Positions 37,801-46,372 of a stretch of DNA of 64,000 nucleotides are shown here, piece after piece; position 1 is the first letter of the stretch, and every line of letters begins with the position of its first letter. The stretch comes from an uncultured Halomonas sp. (lineage in GTDB: Bacteria > Pseudomonadota > Gammaproteobacteria > Pseudomonadales > Halomonadaceae): the NCBI RefSeq assembly GCF_946887195.1, contig NZ_CAMPKE010000005.1, positions 124,001 to 188,000 of the forward strand. Direction: 5' to 3'. A program made the translations under genes and the position numbers. Below the pieces are notes generated by a model that did not search any database, was not told the DNA's origin, and saw nothing but the letters and a program-made list of their open reading frames with translations.

Positions 37801-38488
37801 CGGCGGCGAGAAAGCGCCGATGGACCATGGCGCGGCTGGAATCGATGCCATCGGCGCCGACGTCGTCAGCGACGCTTTCACGGACGGCCCGCCAGAGGGC
37901 AGGCTGCCAGCGTTGCTCATCGGCTAGCGGTGTCGTTTGGCCGCGCGCATCGATCAGTACATCCTCGCCGCGACCCCAGGCATCCAGCCAGTCGGCGCGG
38001 TAGACCTGATACTGATCGAACAGATCGGCGAGGCGCTCGGCGAGCTGATGATGCTTGCGCAGGTCATCATCGCCATCTAGAAACTGCCTGAGCGGGGCGA
38101 AGGCCTCTTGAGTCATCAACTCCGGTAGCAAGCGCAGCAGCCGCCACAGCAGCCGCGATTTATCGAATGGCGAGGTCGCCGGCACCGCTTGCGGGTCGTG
38201 CTCGACATGGATAAGCACCGCGCGATAGGCCTGCCATAAGAAGCGCGCCGGCAGCGTCACATCGAGTGCTGCGGCGATGCCGGAGCCGCCATCGCTCGCA
38301 TCCGCGGCCAGCGCCAGCTTCAGCCACTGGCCGATGCCGTTGCTTTGCACCAGGATCGTCTCGTTCTCCAGCGGCGCCAGCGGGTGGCGTTTCATCCACT
38401 CGACCGCCACGCTACGCAGATCCTCCAGGCGATTGCCGTGGATGACCATGAAGCCGGGCTGAAGATCGGACGTGGTGGCTGCGGGCAT
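34850..38488 (-). CDS. recC: Exodeoxyribonuclease V gamma subunit RecC
   Basis: The 1,212-residue protein is the Chi-recognising scaffold of RecBCD. It opens with FMVIHGNRLEDLRSVAVEWMKRHPLAPLENETILVQSNGIGQWLKL, typical of RecC, and contains the inactive helicase-like and nuclease-like folds (for example LLGMNDGDYPRSHPPMDFDLM). The last ~20 residues are a lysine/glutamate-rich tail (KKERGRKESEKK). AAGGAA precedes the ATG. It is the first gene of the recC-recB-recD operon, the order common in Pseudomonas-like bacteria. Confidence 0.95.
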   Translation of the reverse strand: MPAATTSDLQPGFMVIHGNRLEDLRSVAVEWMKRHPLAPLENETILVQSNGIGQWLKLALAADASDGGSGIAAALDVTLPARFLWQAYRAVLIHVEHDPQAVPATSPFDKSRLLWRLLRLLPELMTQEAFAPLRQFLDGDDDLRKHHQLAERLADLFDQYQVYRADWLDAWGRGEDVLIDARGQTTPLADEQRWQPALWRAVRESVADDVGADGIDSSRAMVHRRFLAAAPSLMPNARPPGLPRRVMVFGISSLPQQALEALAAIARCCQVVLCVHNPCQHYWADIIEHKDLLRAERYRQRRKSGMPARLDVLGDGDGEESLHLHAQPLLAAWGKQGRDYLRLLDEHDDTQAYAGLFAADSLRIDLFESLGEACLLHQLQDDIRELRPLAETRERWPAVNTRHDDSIVFHVAHSPQREVEILHDQLLAAFSADPELRPRDVIVMVPDIDHYAPHIQAVFSQYERGQYEKGRLERGDPRYIPFTLSDQGDRHRQPLLIALEKLLRLPELRLSVSDLLDLIDVPALRARFGIEEADLPTLRRWIQGAGIRWGLHGEQRGSLDLPGGMEQNTWAFGLRRLLLGYTVGEAASGPWQGIEPFDDIGGLEAQLAGPLATLLDTLERHWHTLREPTDVGGWVLRLRELLEASFLANAPEDSLMLAQLELKLQAWQESAEEAGLMRKLPLSVVREHWLAQIDEHSLSQRFMAGAVNFATLMPMRAIPFKRVCLLGMNDGDYPRSHPPMDFDLMNADYRPGDRSRREDDRYLFLEALLSAREQLYVSWVGRSIVDNTEKPPSVLVGQLRDHLHAGWRSADGNDLVDALTTEHPLQPFSRVYFPTEAQLIARGVSAQRLVTYAHEWREAHGDTAAPAQAGELGEFTQESPLTLAQLGNFLRDPAKAFFNTRLKVFFEREDIVSLDHEPFALDGLSNWQLQDLLIQVQRRAIDEGRPREPAMLDALERLQGQGVLAMGAFGSRMREQLAEPMNDLFEAYEAALEEWPHAVDEPEPVQLAVPGSPPLEDWLDELRLDAEGNRCRLVLTSSSLIKKNKYHWHHLLRPWVAHLAGHLDHVPLTTRLLSKAGHMTLPPLEPETARRHLIELIAAWQAGMRAPLPLATGAAFAWLAKLGTPESERDSDAWRAAASAYDGDDFNAGEVGRNPYLAHRWPGFTALATARHDAFGFAELTERLLAPVHQAVKGDKKERGRKESEKKAGGKS

Positions 38489-38599
38489 GGCGATTCCTTG
38501 GCGGCGGGCAAGCTAGGCAGAGCGCTATTATGTTGCCCGAGTGGCCGGCTCAAGCAAAGGCACTACGACCAGCGCCAACGATGAATCGCCTCGTCGATT

Positions 38600-39457
38600 T
38601 CAACTGCCGTGTCGATGAAGTGCGACTCGCTTGGCGGGCCGTTCCAGCAGGTTGCCGGTGAGCCGATAGAGCAGGTACAGAAACGCCAACGGGAATAGCA
38701 TCGTCTGGACGATGAAGATCATGGTCAGGTCGATGACCCGATCGGTGATGGCGTCGAAGCGCTCGGTCATGCCTTCGACGGGATTGCCGACCAGGTCGCT
38801 GACGCTGTCGGTCAGGCCGTCCCACCAGCCTTGCTCCTCTTCATCGGCGGCATCGCGGCTGGCCAGGCGATCCTCAGCCAGGGCTTCCAGTTGCCGCTGG
38901 CTGTTCTGTAATTCCTGCATGGTGGTATCGCGCGGCTCCTCCAAAAAGGCTTTCTCCGCCGCGCCGCTGGCCAGGGCAACGATGACCACGGCGAAGCGCA
39001 GAAAGGCGAGCACCAGGGCGGCGTTGAGCGCCATGCGCTGCCAGCGCTGCCAGCGCATGGCGAAGACACCGGCGGCGATCAGGCAGGCGAGGCTCAAAAG
39101 GCCCTTGACGATGGCGCTCGACGACATGCCGAGCAGCAGTTTCTGCAATGCCAGCGATCCGCTGGCGGCGAACATCACCCACGAGAAGCGCTCGATCATG
39201 TCGTTGGCCGGGTCGAGCGCCTCGCCCACCGAGAGCTGGAACACCTGGAAATCCAGCGTCGAAGATTGCAGCACGGAGATCGTCGCATTCAGTGCCTTGG
39301 CGATAGCGAAGGCGGAAAACGCGCTGCCCAGCGATTCATCGAGGGTGATCATGGCCAGCGACTGCGGAAAGCTCAGCCAGGAGAGCGCAGCGACAAGTAG
39401 CAGGGCAGTGATGGAAAGTGTGCGTCGGGTCATGGCGATACCTGGAATCGTTGTCAT
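38600..39457 (-). CDS. Hypothetical membrane protein coupled to a WYL regulator
   Basis: The 285-residue protein is not recognised. It has a signal-anchor-like N-terminus, three to four hydrophobic segments (about residues 98-112, 116-134, 142-165, 240-262) and an acidic loop rich in Asp/Glu (about 175-215) before the last helix. Its ATG at 39457 overlaps the stop of the WYL gene (ATGA), so the two are translated together; an ATG at 39433 is an alternative start. Being the only partner of the regulator, it may be its target or its sensor; this is inference. Confidence 0.6.
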   Translation of the reverse strand: MTTIPGIAMTRRTLSITALLLVAALSWLSFPQSLAMITLDESLGSAFSAFAIAKALNATISVLQSSTLDFQVFQLSVGEALDPANDMIERFSWVMFAASGSLALQKLLLGMSSSAIVKGLLSLACLIAAGVFAMRWQRWQRMALNAALVLAFLRFAVVIVALASGAAEKAFLEEPRDTTMQELQNSQRQLEALAEDRLASRDAADEEEQGWWDGLTDSVSDLVGNPVEGMTERFDAITDRVIDLTMIFIVQTMLFPLAFLYLLYRLTGNLLERPAKRVALHRHGS

Positions 39458-40485
39458 CGAGGCGCCTCGGCATGAGCTGCGTCCATGCGCTGGATTACCT
39501 CGTAAGCGTTGCGGTAAATCTCATCGCGCCAATGCTCGGGGGCCAGCACCTCGACACTCGCGCCCAATCCCATCAACCACCATAGCGTCTGTTGATCGTC
39601 GGGCACGCGAGCCTCGAGGCGCTGCCAGTCGCCTTCGGCCTCGGGCGTCAGGCGCTGCTCGCGGGCCAGCGGGGTTTCCGCCAGCAACCAGGCGACTTGT
39701 GGCGAAACGCGTGCTTGTAACGTGATATCGCCGGGGCTTTGGCGGTAACCGAAGGCGCCGGTCTTGATGTAATCGTCGAGATCGAACGCCGCCACCTGGC
39801 GCAGTGGTGTCTCGGCGAGCGTGGCGCTGCGGATGCGATGCAGGGCGAAGTGGCGAATATCCTCGTAATCGTTCGCCATCGCCAGCAGATACGTCACGCT
39901 ATGCCGGCTGACCAGCCCTTGCGGGTGAAGTGTCATGGCTTTCTCATCGCCGCGGCTACGCGATAGATAACGTACCTCGAGTGCCTCGCCCTGCATCAAT
40001 GCCTGCGTCACCACGTGCCAGATGGCGTCGTCGAGTGGCGCGGGCAACAGCGCCTTGCCGTTGGGAATGGCGCGTACCCGCCGCGCCCACTGGCCAATGC
40101 CGTTGCCCTCGAGATTATTCAGCCATTGGCGCGCGGCGCGAAATTGCGGGTCCAGCCGGCCCGCCACGGCGGGCGGCAACAACCCTTTCAGGTACTCCTC
40201 GGTCAGCACCAGCGTCAGCGCGCTGGCGGTATCCAGCGCCGGCAGGTTGCAGTGGTAATCGCGATCGAAATACCAGCGATAGGGGCGTTCGCTGTCATCG
40301 CAGATCAACGGAAAATGCAGGGCGAGCTTGTCGCGCAGGTCGCGTTGCAGCGAGCGCATATCCACGCGATAGCCACGTTCGTTGAGCTTTTCGAGCAGGG
40401 TGGTGGTGGCGATCCGGTGCGGATGACGCGGGATGAGCTGCAGTAGCGTCAGGTAACGAAACGACGTGTCACGGGTATCGATCAC
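39454..40485 (-). CDS. WYL-domain transcriptional regulator, GTG start
   Basis: The 343-residue protein has an N-terminal winged helix region (TSFRYLTLLQLIPRHPHRIATTTLLEKLNERGYRVDMRSLQRDL) and a central WYL domain (about 150-230; EALEVRYLSRSRGDEKAMTLHPQGLVSRHSVTYLLAMANDY, then RHFALHRIRSA), followed by a WCX-like C-terminus. WYL proteins bind nucleic-acid-like ligands and often control stress or defence genes. The start at GTG 40485 follows AGGGG. A divergent ADP-ribosylglycohydrolase gene begins 122 bp away. Confidence 0.88.
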   Translation of the reverse strand: MIDTRDTSFRYLTLLQLIPRHPHRIATTTLLEKLNERGYRVDMRSLQRDLRDKLALHFPLICDDSERPYRWYFDRDYHCNLPALDTASALTLVLTEEYLKGLLPPAVAGRLDPQFRAARQWLNNLEGNGIGQWARRVRAIPNGKALLPAPLDDAIWHVVTQALMQGEALEVRYLSRSRGDEKAMTLHPQGLVSRHSVTYLLAMANDYEDIRHFALHRIRSATLAETPLRQVAAFDLDDYIKTGAFGYRQSPGDITLQARVSPQVAWLLAETPLAREQRLTPEAEGDWQRLEARVPDDQQTLWWLMGLGASVEVLAPEHWRDEIYRNAYEVIQRMDAAHAEAPR

Positions 40486-40607
40486 GTGGGTGCCCCTGCA
40501 TTCATTAACGTTTTCGTAGAGGCTACCGCATCGCCCCGCTGTGTTGCGACACACATTGTCGTCTCCCCCTCGTAATTTGATGACTCATGGAACGCGAGGG
40601 AAAGATC

Positions 40608-41750
40608 ATGAAATCGGCACAACGAATCGAACGTTCGCAGGCTTGCCTGTTCGGTGGGGCGATTGGCGATGCGCTGGGCGCACCGATCGAGACAATGGAT
40701 TGGCCGGCGATTCGCGAGCGCTTCGGCGAATCGGGCGTGCAAACGCTGGCCTCCACGACCGACGGACCGGGGCGCGTGACCGACGATACCCAACTGACGC
40801 TGTTCACCGCCGAAGGCATGCTGCGCGGCTACGTGCGCATTCAGGAACATGACATTTACGCGCCGACATCGACGATCCACCATGCGTTGCTTCGCTGGCT
40901 GACGACCCAGGGCATGCCCACGGCGGTACCGTGCATCGACCGTGACGCCGGGCTGATTGGCGACCCGCGCCTGCATGCGCGCCGTACGCCGAGCGAGGCC
41001 TGTATCGAGACTCTGGCGCAGGCACCGGCGTTCGGTTGGCAGCCGCGCGCTACCCGCCGTGGCGACGGCGCGATGCGGGTGGCACCGATCGGTCTGTTTC
41101 CTTGGGCCGAATTCCTGCTGCGCTACCGCGAGCGGGCCTTTCTGGTGGCTTGCGAATCGCTGCGCTTGACCCATGGTCACCCCGGCGATTACCTCGCCGC
41201 CGGCGTGTTCGCCTATCTGGTCAGTGGCCTGTTCGAAACCGAGCGCCCGCTGACGGCGCTGATTCTCGACGCACTGACGTTCATGGACAGTGGCGGCGGC
41301 ATCGGCTTTGCCCTCGGTGACGACGAGCGTCGCGAGCTGCCACGCAGCCAGGCGCGGATTCGTTATCTACTCGAAACGGTGCGCGACTTTCATCATCGCG
41401 GTATCGCCCCGACGCCGCAGGGCATCGACGTTCTATGTGGCGATCGGGGCAGTGAAGAGAGCCTCGCCATCGGAGTCTGGTGCGCGCTTATGGCCGGGAA
41501 TTATTCGCAAGGTGTGCTGTGGGCGATCAATCATGGCGCGGCCAGCGCCGCCGCCGGGCTGGTTGCCGGCCACTTGCTGGGATTGCGCTTTGGCCTGGAA
41601 GGACTGCCGCCGGCCTGGCTCGAGGCGCTGGAGCTGCGCGACTGGCTGGATCTCGTGGCGCACGATCTACAGTGGCTGCCGCGCGCCTATCGCGGGCGCG
41701 GCGTCGGCGCTCATGACGCCGAACTTCTCGCGCGCTACCCGGCGTGGTAG
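40608..41750 (+). CDS. ADP-ribosylglycohydrolase family protein
   Basis: The 380-residue protein belongs to the DraG/ARH family, which removes ADP-ribose from proteins, nucleic acids or small molecules using two metal ions. GGAIGDALGAPIETM at residues about 16-30 and GRVTDDTQLTLF at about 55-66 carry the expected metal-binding acidic residues; the C-terminal site reads INHGAASAAAGLVAGHLLG where the family often has GGDSDT, so one metal ligand motif looks changed. GAGGGA precedes the ATG at 40608. It diverges from the WYL regulator and overlaps the LysR gene end by 16 bp. Confidence 0.85.
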   Translation: MKSAQRIERSQACLFGGAIGDALGAPIETMDWPAIRERFGESGVQTLASTTDGPGRVTDDTQLTLFTAEGMLRGYVRIQEHDIYAPTSTIHHALLRWLTTQGMPTAVPCIDRDAGLIGDPRLHARRTPSEACIETLAQAPAFGWQPRATRRGDGAMRVAPIGLFPWAEFLLRYRERAFLVACESLRLTHGHPGDYLAAGVFAYLVSGLFETERPLTALILDALTFMDSGGGIGFALGDDERRELPRSQARIRYLLETVRDFHHRGIAPTPQGIDVLCGDRGSEESLAIGVWCALMAGNYSQGVLWAINHGAASAAAGLVAGHLLGLRFGLEGLPPAWLEALELRDWLDLVAHDLQWLPRAYRGRGVGAHDAELLARYPAW

Positions 41751-42712
41751 GTGGGTGCGCGTTCGGCCTGGGCCGGGGGCATGGTCAATTCTCCATCGCC
41801 CCGGCCGAGTAGAGTTTCACGGTTGATCTCGATGGCTTCGCGCAGGAAATCCCACAGCAGGCGCACCCGCGAGAGCTGGCGCTGCTCCTGGCGCGCGGTG
41901 ATCCAGAATTGCCGGTGGATGTCGATCTCACCACTCAGTAGTTCCACCAACCGCGCATCGCTGCGGGCCATGAAGCACGGCAGGATCGCCAGCCCGGCTC
42001 CATGGCGGGCGGCACTGTACTGGGTGGTGACGCTGGTGCTGCGCAGACTGAAGCGAGGATTCTCGACGCCGGTGACGCCGGGGTCGAGCAGCGGATCCAG
42101 GTAACAGAGCTGCTCGCTGAAGATCAGGTCGTCGATATAGCCGATCAGGCTGTGCCGGCCCAACTCGGCCAATTCATGCGGCGCGCCGTGGCGTTGCAGA
42201 TAATCGCGGCTGGCGTAGAGCCGCAAGGTATAATCGCACAACCGCGAAACCACCAGCCCGGCGCTATCCGGGCGATCGACGGTAATCGCCAGGTCGGCCT
42301 CGTGGCGGCTCAGATTGACCAGGCGTGGCAGCGCCAGCAAATCGACGGTGATACCCGGGTGCCGCGCGCAGAACGCCGACAGCAGCGGCGCGATCACCCA
42401 GGTGCCGAAGCCTTCGGTGACACCCAGGCGAATCTGTCCGCTGGCCTGATGATTGTGATCGATCAGGCTTTCGCGCGCGCCGCTGGCATGGCGCTCCATC
42501 TCCTCGGCATGCTGCAGCAGTTGCTGGCCGGCTTCGGTGAGGTGATAGCCGTGCGTGCTGCGCTCGAACAGTTGCGTATTGAGGCGATCCTCGAAACGCC
42601 GGGTGCGCCGCGAGACGGTCGAGTGATCGAGTCCCAGGCGGCGCGCGGCATCGGTCAGGCGTTCGCAGCGCGCGACTTCGAGAAACACCTGAATATCCTG
42701 CCAATCGAGCAC
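41735..42712 (-). CDS. LysR-family transcriptional regulator, GTG start
   Basis: The 325-residue protein has an N-terminal winged helix (WQDIQVFLEVARCERLTDAARRLGLDHSTVSRRTRRFEDRL) and a C-terminal periplasmic-binding-like effector domain. The GTG at 42712 is chosen because it is followed directly by the conserved LDWQDIQVFLEVA start and has AAGGGG upstream; a longer frame to 42817 is not supported. It is transcribed away from mmsA with a 123-bp gap, so it probably controls that gene. The region GFGTWVIAPLL in the effector domain is typical. Confidence 0.88.
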   Translation of the reverse strand: MLDWQDIQVFLEVARCERLTDAARRLGLDHSTVSRRTRRFEDRLNTQLFERSTHGYHLTEAGQQLLQHAEEMERHASGARESLIDHNHQASGQIRLGVTEGFGTWVIAPLLSAFCARHPGITVDLLALPRLVNLSRHEADLAITVDRPDSAGLVVSRLCDYTLRLYASRDYLQRHGAPHELAELGRHSLIGYIDDLIFSEQLCYLDPLLDPGVTGVENPRFSLRSTSVTTQYSAARHGAGLAILPCFMARSDARLVELLSGEIDIHRQFWITARQEQRQLSRVRLLWDFLREAIEINRETLLGRGDGELTMPPAQAERAPTYHAG

Positions 42713-42835
42713 GGCCAGCCCCTTGTGCAAAAACGCACAAGCAATGTGCTGCGTTGCCGATTGTCTGTCAATGCGGCACCTGACTAGACTCAAGGGATAC
42801 GCCAATAACCACAACATCCCGAGGAGTCAATTGCC

Positions 42836-44332
42836 ATGTCAGTCAGAGACATCGCGCTATATATCGATGGCCAACCCGTCGCGTCCGAGTCCAGCGAGTG
42901 GCGCGATGTCGTCAATCCGGCGACCCAGGAGGTGGTGGCACGAGTGCCGTTCGCCACGATCGAAGAGGTCGACCGCGCCGTGGCCAGTGCCAAGCAGGCC
43001 TTCGCCACCTGGCGCAAGGTGCCACTCGGCAAGCGTATGCGCATCATGCTCACGCTTCAGGCGCTGATTCGCGAGCACACCGCCGAAATCGCCGCGCTGA
43101 TCAGCGAGGAGCACGGCAAGACCCTGCCGGATGCCGAAGGCGAAGTGGGGCGTGGCCTGGAAGTGGTCGAGCACGCCTGCTCGATCACCTCGCTGCAGCT
43201 CGGCGAGATCGCCGAGAACGCCGCGACCGACGTCAACGTCTACTCGCTCAACCAGCCGCTGGGCGTGGGGGCTGGCATTACCGCCTTCAACTTCCCGATC
43301 ATGCTGCCGTGTTTCATGTTCCCGCTGGCCATCGCCACCGGCAATACCTTCGTACTCAAACCCTCCGAGCAGGATCCGTCGTCGACCATGCGCCTGGTCG
43401 AGCTGGCGCACGAGGCCGGCATTCCGCCCGGTGTACTCAACGTGGTGCATGGCGGGCCGGACGTGGCCAACCGGCTGTGCGATCATCCCGATATCAAGGC
43501 GCTGTCGTTCATCGGCTCGACGCCGATCGGCACGCATATCTACGAGCGTGCGGGCGCGGCCGGCAAGCGCGTACAGGCGATGATGGGCGCCAAGAACCAC
43601 TGCGTGGTGATGCCCGACGCCAACCGCAGCCAGGCGATCAACAACGTGCTCGGCTCGGCCTTCGGTGCCGCCGGCCAGCGTTGCATGGCCAACTCGGTAT
43701 TGCTGCTGGTGGGCGAGGCGCGCGAATGGCTGGATGAAATCGTCGAGAAATCACGTGAAATGAAGGTCGGCCCCGGCACCCAGCGCGACGCCGATCTCGG
43801 CCCGCTGGTATCGCCCGCCGCGCGCGATCGCGTGGTCAAGCTGATCGGCATGGGCGAATCCGAAGGCGCGACACTAGCGCTGGATGGTCGTGGCATCAGC
43901 GTCGACGGCTATCCGGACGGCAACTTCGTCGGCCCGACCATCTTCAGCGACGTGACCGATGAAATGGCCATCTACCAGGAGGAGGTCTTCGGCCCGGTGC
44001 TGTGTGTGGTGAACGTCGAGACGCTGGACGACGCCATCGCCTTCATCAACGCCAATCCCAACGGCAACGGCACCGCGATCTTCACCAACTCCGGCTGGGT
44101 GGCGCGGCGCTTCGAGAGCGACATCGACGTCGGCCAGGTCGGCATCAACGTGCCGATTCCGGTGCCGGTCGCCTACTTCAGCTTCACCGGCTCGCGCGCC
44201 TCCAAGCTCGGCGATCTCGGCCCCAACGGCAAGCAAGCGATCCAGTTCTGGACCCAGACCAAGACCGTCACCGAGCGTTGGTTCGAGCCCGAGAATATCT
44301 CTGGGGGAATCAATAGCACGATTTCGCTGTGA
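42836..44332 (+). CDS. mmsA: CoA-acylating methylmalonate-semialdehyde dehydrogenase
   Basis: The 498-residue aldehyde dehydrogenase converts methylmalonate semialdehyde or malonate semialdehyde to propionyl-CoA or acetyl-CoA, in valine, inositol or beta-alanine breakdown. The family hallmarks are present: NFPIMLPCFMFPLAIA, SFIGSTPIGTHIYERA, MGAKNHCVVMPDA and the nucleophile Cys in AAGQRCMANS (near residue 285). Length and the VNVPIPVPVAYFSFTGSRASKLGD end are those of MmsA. No other valine or inositol gene is adjacent. A clear terminator follows. Confidence 0.93.
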   Translation: MSVRDIALYIDGQPVASESSEWRDVVNPATQEVVARVPFATIEEVDRAVASAKQAFATWRKVPLGKRMRIMLTLQALIREHTAEIAALISEEHGKTLPDAEGEVGRGLEVVEHACSITSLQLGEIAENAATDVNVYSLNQPLGVGAGITAFNFPIMLPCFMFPLAIATGNTFVLKPSEQDPSSTMRLVELAHEAGIPPGVLNVVHGGPDVANRLCDHPDIKALSFIGSTPIGTHIYERAGAAGKRVQAMMGAKNHCVVMPDANRSQAINNVLGSAFGAAGQRCMANSVLLLVGEAREWLDEIVEKSREMKVGPGTQRDADLGPLVSPAARDRVVKLIGMGESEGATLALDGRGISVDGYPDGNFVGPTIFSDVTDEMAIYQEEVFGPVLCVVNVETLDDAIAFINANPNGNGTAIFTNSGWVARRFESDIDVGQVGINVPIPVPVAYFSFTGSRASKLGDLGPNGKQAIQFWTQTKTVTERWFEPENISGGINSTISL

Positions 44333-44359
44333 GGTAATGAATAGCGGAGGAAAGGATTG

Positions 44360-44392
44360 CAGCCCCGTCTCGTTAGAGGCGGGGCTGTTATT
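44360..44392 (+). terminator. Intrinsic terminator after mmsA
   Basis: A 12-bp stem (CAGCCCCGTCTC / GAGGCGGGGCTG, one G-T pair) with a 4-nt loop is followed by TTATTGT, 28 bp after the mmsA stop. Confidence 0.8.
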
Positions 44393-44427
44393 GTAAGTGG
44401 ACTTGTTCGTTGGGAATGGTTACACCA

Positions 44428-45357
44428 TTAATAAGTATTCAATTTACCAAAGGGTATATGGACCGAGGGCAAGATATCGCTAGTGGCGGTCAGGTGGGAT
44501 TCTTGATCATCGAAGAAGATATGCGGTTTGATAATTCCCAGCACGTGTTTTTTGGCAATCCCTCCCAGGAAATATGCTTCATTGACTATCACTCCCCAGC
44601 TACGCATGGTGTGAATAACGCGCTCATGTGCTGGGGCGTTGCGTGCGGTAACGATGGAAACGCGTACTCGGGGGTGATATCGGCCGTGGGTATCTTTCTC
44701 GCGCTGTTTTTCCAGATGTTGGATCCGGGCCAGCTTGCGGAGAAAATCGGCAAGCAAGCCAGGTTCGGCTGGTACGTGCGCATTCTCACGCTCATGTACT
44801 CGAAACGCCTCGATACCTTGTTGCTGATATATGGTTTCGGACTCATCCGAGGCCAGTACACCGTCAAAGTCAAAAGCAATGCGTAGTTCGTCCTCTTCTG
44901 TCAGGTCAAAGGCGCTGGACGACAGAACCTGGCCGGCCGGATTACCCGCGAGAATCGCTTGATCGACATCCTGTTTATGTGCAGACAGGAACAAGCTGAT
45001 GTTCAATGCGGGAATAAAGCGGTGTGGATAGCGACCCTGCAGGAAAATGGCACGGGTAATTCCCAGCTGATGATGCTCGATGGACTTCATGACGCGCAGA
45101 CCCGTTTCCGGATCGTTACGCGATAGAAGCATCACTTCAATGGGCGGATTATCCGGGTCGAGCTCGTTTAGTGACAACAGCCGCTTGATAAATGGATAGG
45201 CCACGCCCGGTGTAAGTGGTGAGTTTTCATGTTCACGTTGATATTCTCGATAGCTCGCTTCGCCTTGCTCGCGAAAAACCTTGTCCGATTCATCCAGGTC
45301 GAACAGCGCACTCGAGGCGAGGCCAATTACCAGACGCTCGCTAAGATCATAAGACAT
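44428..45357 (-). CDS. 5'-nucleotidase (PF06189-type, cN-I-like)
   Basis: The 309-residue protein fits the bacterial relatives of cytosolic 5'-nucleotidase I. It has two HAD-like halves: SSALFDLDESDKVFREQG near the start and RIAFDFDGVLASDESE near residue 160, where the DxDG motif is catalytic; IVTARNAPAHERV (about 237) and HIFFDDQESHL (about 283) complete the phosphohydrolase site. It would release phosphate from nucleoside monophosphates. It lies 37 bp downstream of the Abi gene on the same strand and may be co-transcribed with it. Confidence 0.82.
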   Translation of the reverse strand: MSYDLSERLVIGLASSALFDLDESDKVFREQGEASYREYQREHENSPLTPGVAYPFIKRLLSLNELDPDNPPIEVMLLSRNDPETGLRVMKSIEHHQLGITRAIFLQGRYPHRFIPALNISLFLSAHKQDVDQAILAGNPAGQVLSSSAFDLTEEDELRIAFDFDGVLASDESETIYQQQGIEAFRVHERENAHVPAEPGLLADFLRKLARIQHLEKQREKDTHGRYHPRVRVSIVTARNAPAHERVIHTMRSWGVIVNEAYFLGGIAKKHVLGIIKPHIFFDDQESHLTATSDILPSVHIPFGKLNTY

Positions 45358-45394
45358 GATATTACCTTTTATTTAAGCAACCGCTTTTCTTGAC

Positions 45395-46309
45395 CTACTC
45401 GCTCCAAAGAGGACGATTCCGCCAGCTCTCGGGGAAGCCCATGTGCTGCGGGTTGATATCATAGCGGATAATCAATTCTCGAAAATGCTCGCGAAAACGG
45501 TGGTGCGTGCTGATGCAATCAAGCAGGTACAGCAATGTGGTCAAAGTATTATAAAGTTTGCGCTGAGCCGATTCCCCGGTTTGAGAAATCAGGCTATTTC
45601 CCAGCGTGCGAGGGTCGCGTGGCAGCACGAATTTTAAGGCCAGCTCGCGATTCCATAGCCGCGCATGATGGGCGCAGTGGTTACGCACCACGCTGAGATG
45701 ATGCAGAAATGAAATTAGCAGGCGCTCATCCAACCCATACACTCTTGAAATGATGTTGCGGTCTTCCCGATGTGCTAGATGGCTAATCCATTTCGAGAGT
45801 TGACCGAAGCTCATGATTTCGACGGCGGCCCAAATGGGTGGCAGTGGCTCTTGGTATTGGTCGCGAAAATGCTTGATGAAGACTTCGCGGTTGCTCTGAA
45901 CGTCGCGAAGTAATCCGGCAAGGCCATTGCGATAGTTCCAACGGTTGCTGTCGGTGAACAATGTGCTCTGTAGAAGCGCATGGGGGCCATGTCTGCTGCC
46001 TATTTGGTAGGCAAAATGGCCGCGTACCGAGACTTCGACGCGCTCGATGGCATCAAGTAGCAATAACCTCAGTTCCCGGTCAAATAGATAGTGGTCGAGT
46101 ACGGTTTCAAAACGTGTACCATCCCTAAAACGATGGCTGGCATGGTCATCTTCGAACGGTAACCAATACGCTGCGAGGCGATAGTAATTCAAGTGTGCCA
46201 AGTAGTGCAGCGCTCGCGGTTCGTCATCCACTTGCATGCCGCGTTCTGTTAGACGGGCGAGTTGTTCGGAGTAGGTTAGGGCGGGTTTGTCGTATTTTAG
46301 GGTCGCCAC
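45395..46309 (-). CDS. Abi_2/AbiF-family HEPN protein (abortive infection)
   Basis: The 304-residue protein matches the Abi_2 (AbiD/AbiF) family: KPALTYSEQLARLTERGM, HYLAHLNYYRLAAYWLPF, FDRELRLLLLDAIERVEVSVRGHFAYQIG and the HEPN ribonuclease motif RNHCAH (R209-H214) followed by HARLWNR. HEPN proteins cleave RNA on phage infection. No ATG precedes the conserved start; GTG 46309 gives the conserved protein, with GGGGGG (in a hairpin) as ribosome site; GTG 46327 is inside the same hairpin. A promoter and ~56 nt hairpin RNA lie directly upstream (46311-46401), the arrangement of RNA-controlled Abi systems. A 5'-nucleotidase follows. Confidence 0.87.
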   Translation of the reverse strand: MATLKYDKPALTYSEQLARLTERGMQVDDEPRALHYLAHLNYYRLAAYWLPFEDDHASHRFRDGTRFETVLDHYLFDRELRLLLLDAIERVEVSVRGHFAYQIGSRHGPHALLQSTLFTDSNRWNYRNGLAGLLRDVQSNREVFIKHFRDQYQEPLPPIWAAVEIMSFGQLSKWISHLAHREDRNIISRVYGLDERLLISFLHHLSVVRNHCAHHARLWNRELALKFVLPRDPRTLGNSLISQTGESAQRKLYNTLTTLLYLLDCISTHHRFREHFRELIIRYDINPQHMGFPESWRNRPLWSE

Positions 46310-46310
46310 G

Positions 46311-46367
46311 AAAAAGTAACCCCCCACGGTGCGCTGATCTGACGGGAAGCGTGGGGGGTGTTGTTAC
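46311..46367 (-). ncRNA. Hairpin RNA / attenuator directly upstream of the Abi gene
   Basis: Read on the minus strand, a long hairpin has outer arms GTAAC / GTTAC and inner arms CCCCCCACG / CGTGGGGGG around a ~21-nt loop, then five U residues that abut the GTG start of the Abi gene. A promoter lies just upstream. It would yield a ~56-nt terminated RNA and only occasional readthrough into abi; the inner 3' arm also holds the abi ribosome site. A structured 'abiF' RNA motif upstream of such genes is known from published motif searches; identity with it needs a covariance search. Confidence 0.65.
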
Positions 46368-46372
46368 TGCTT

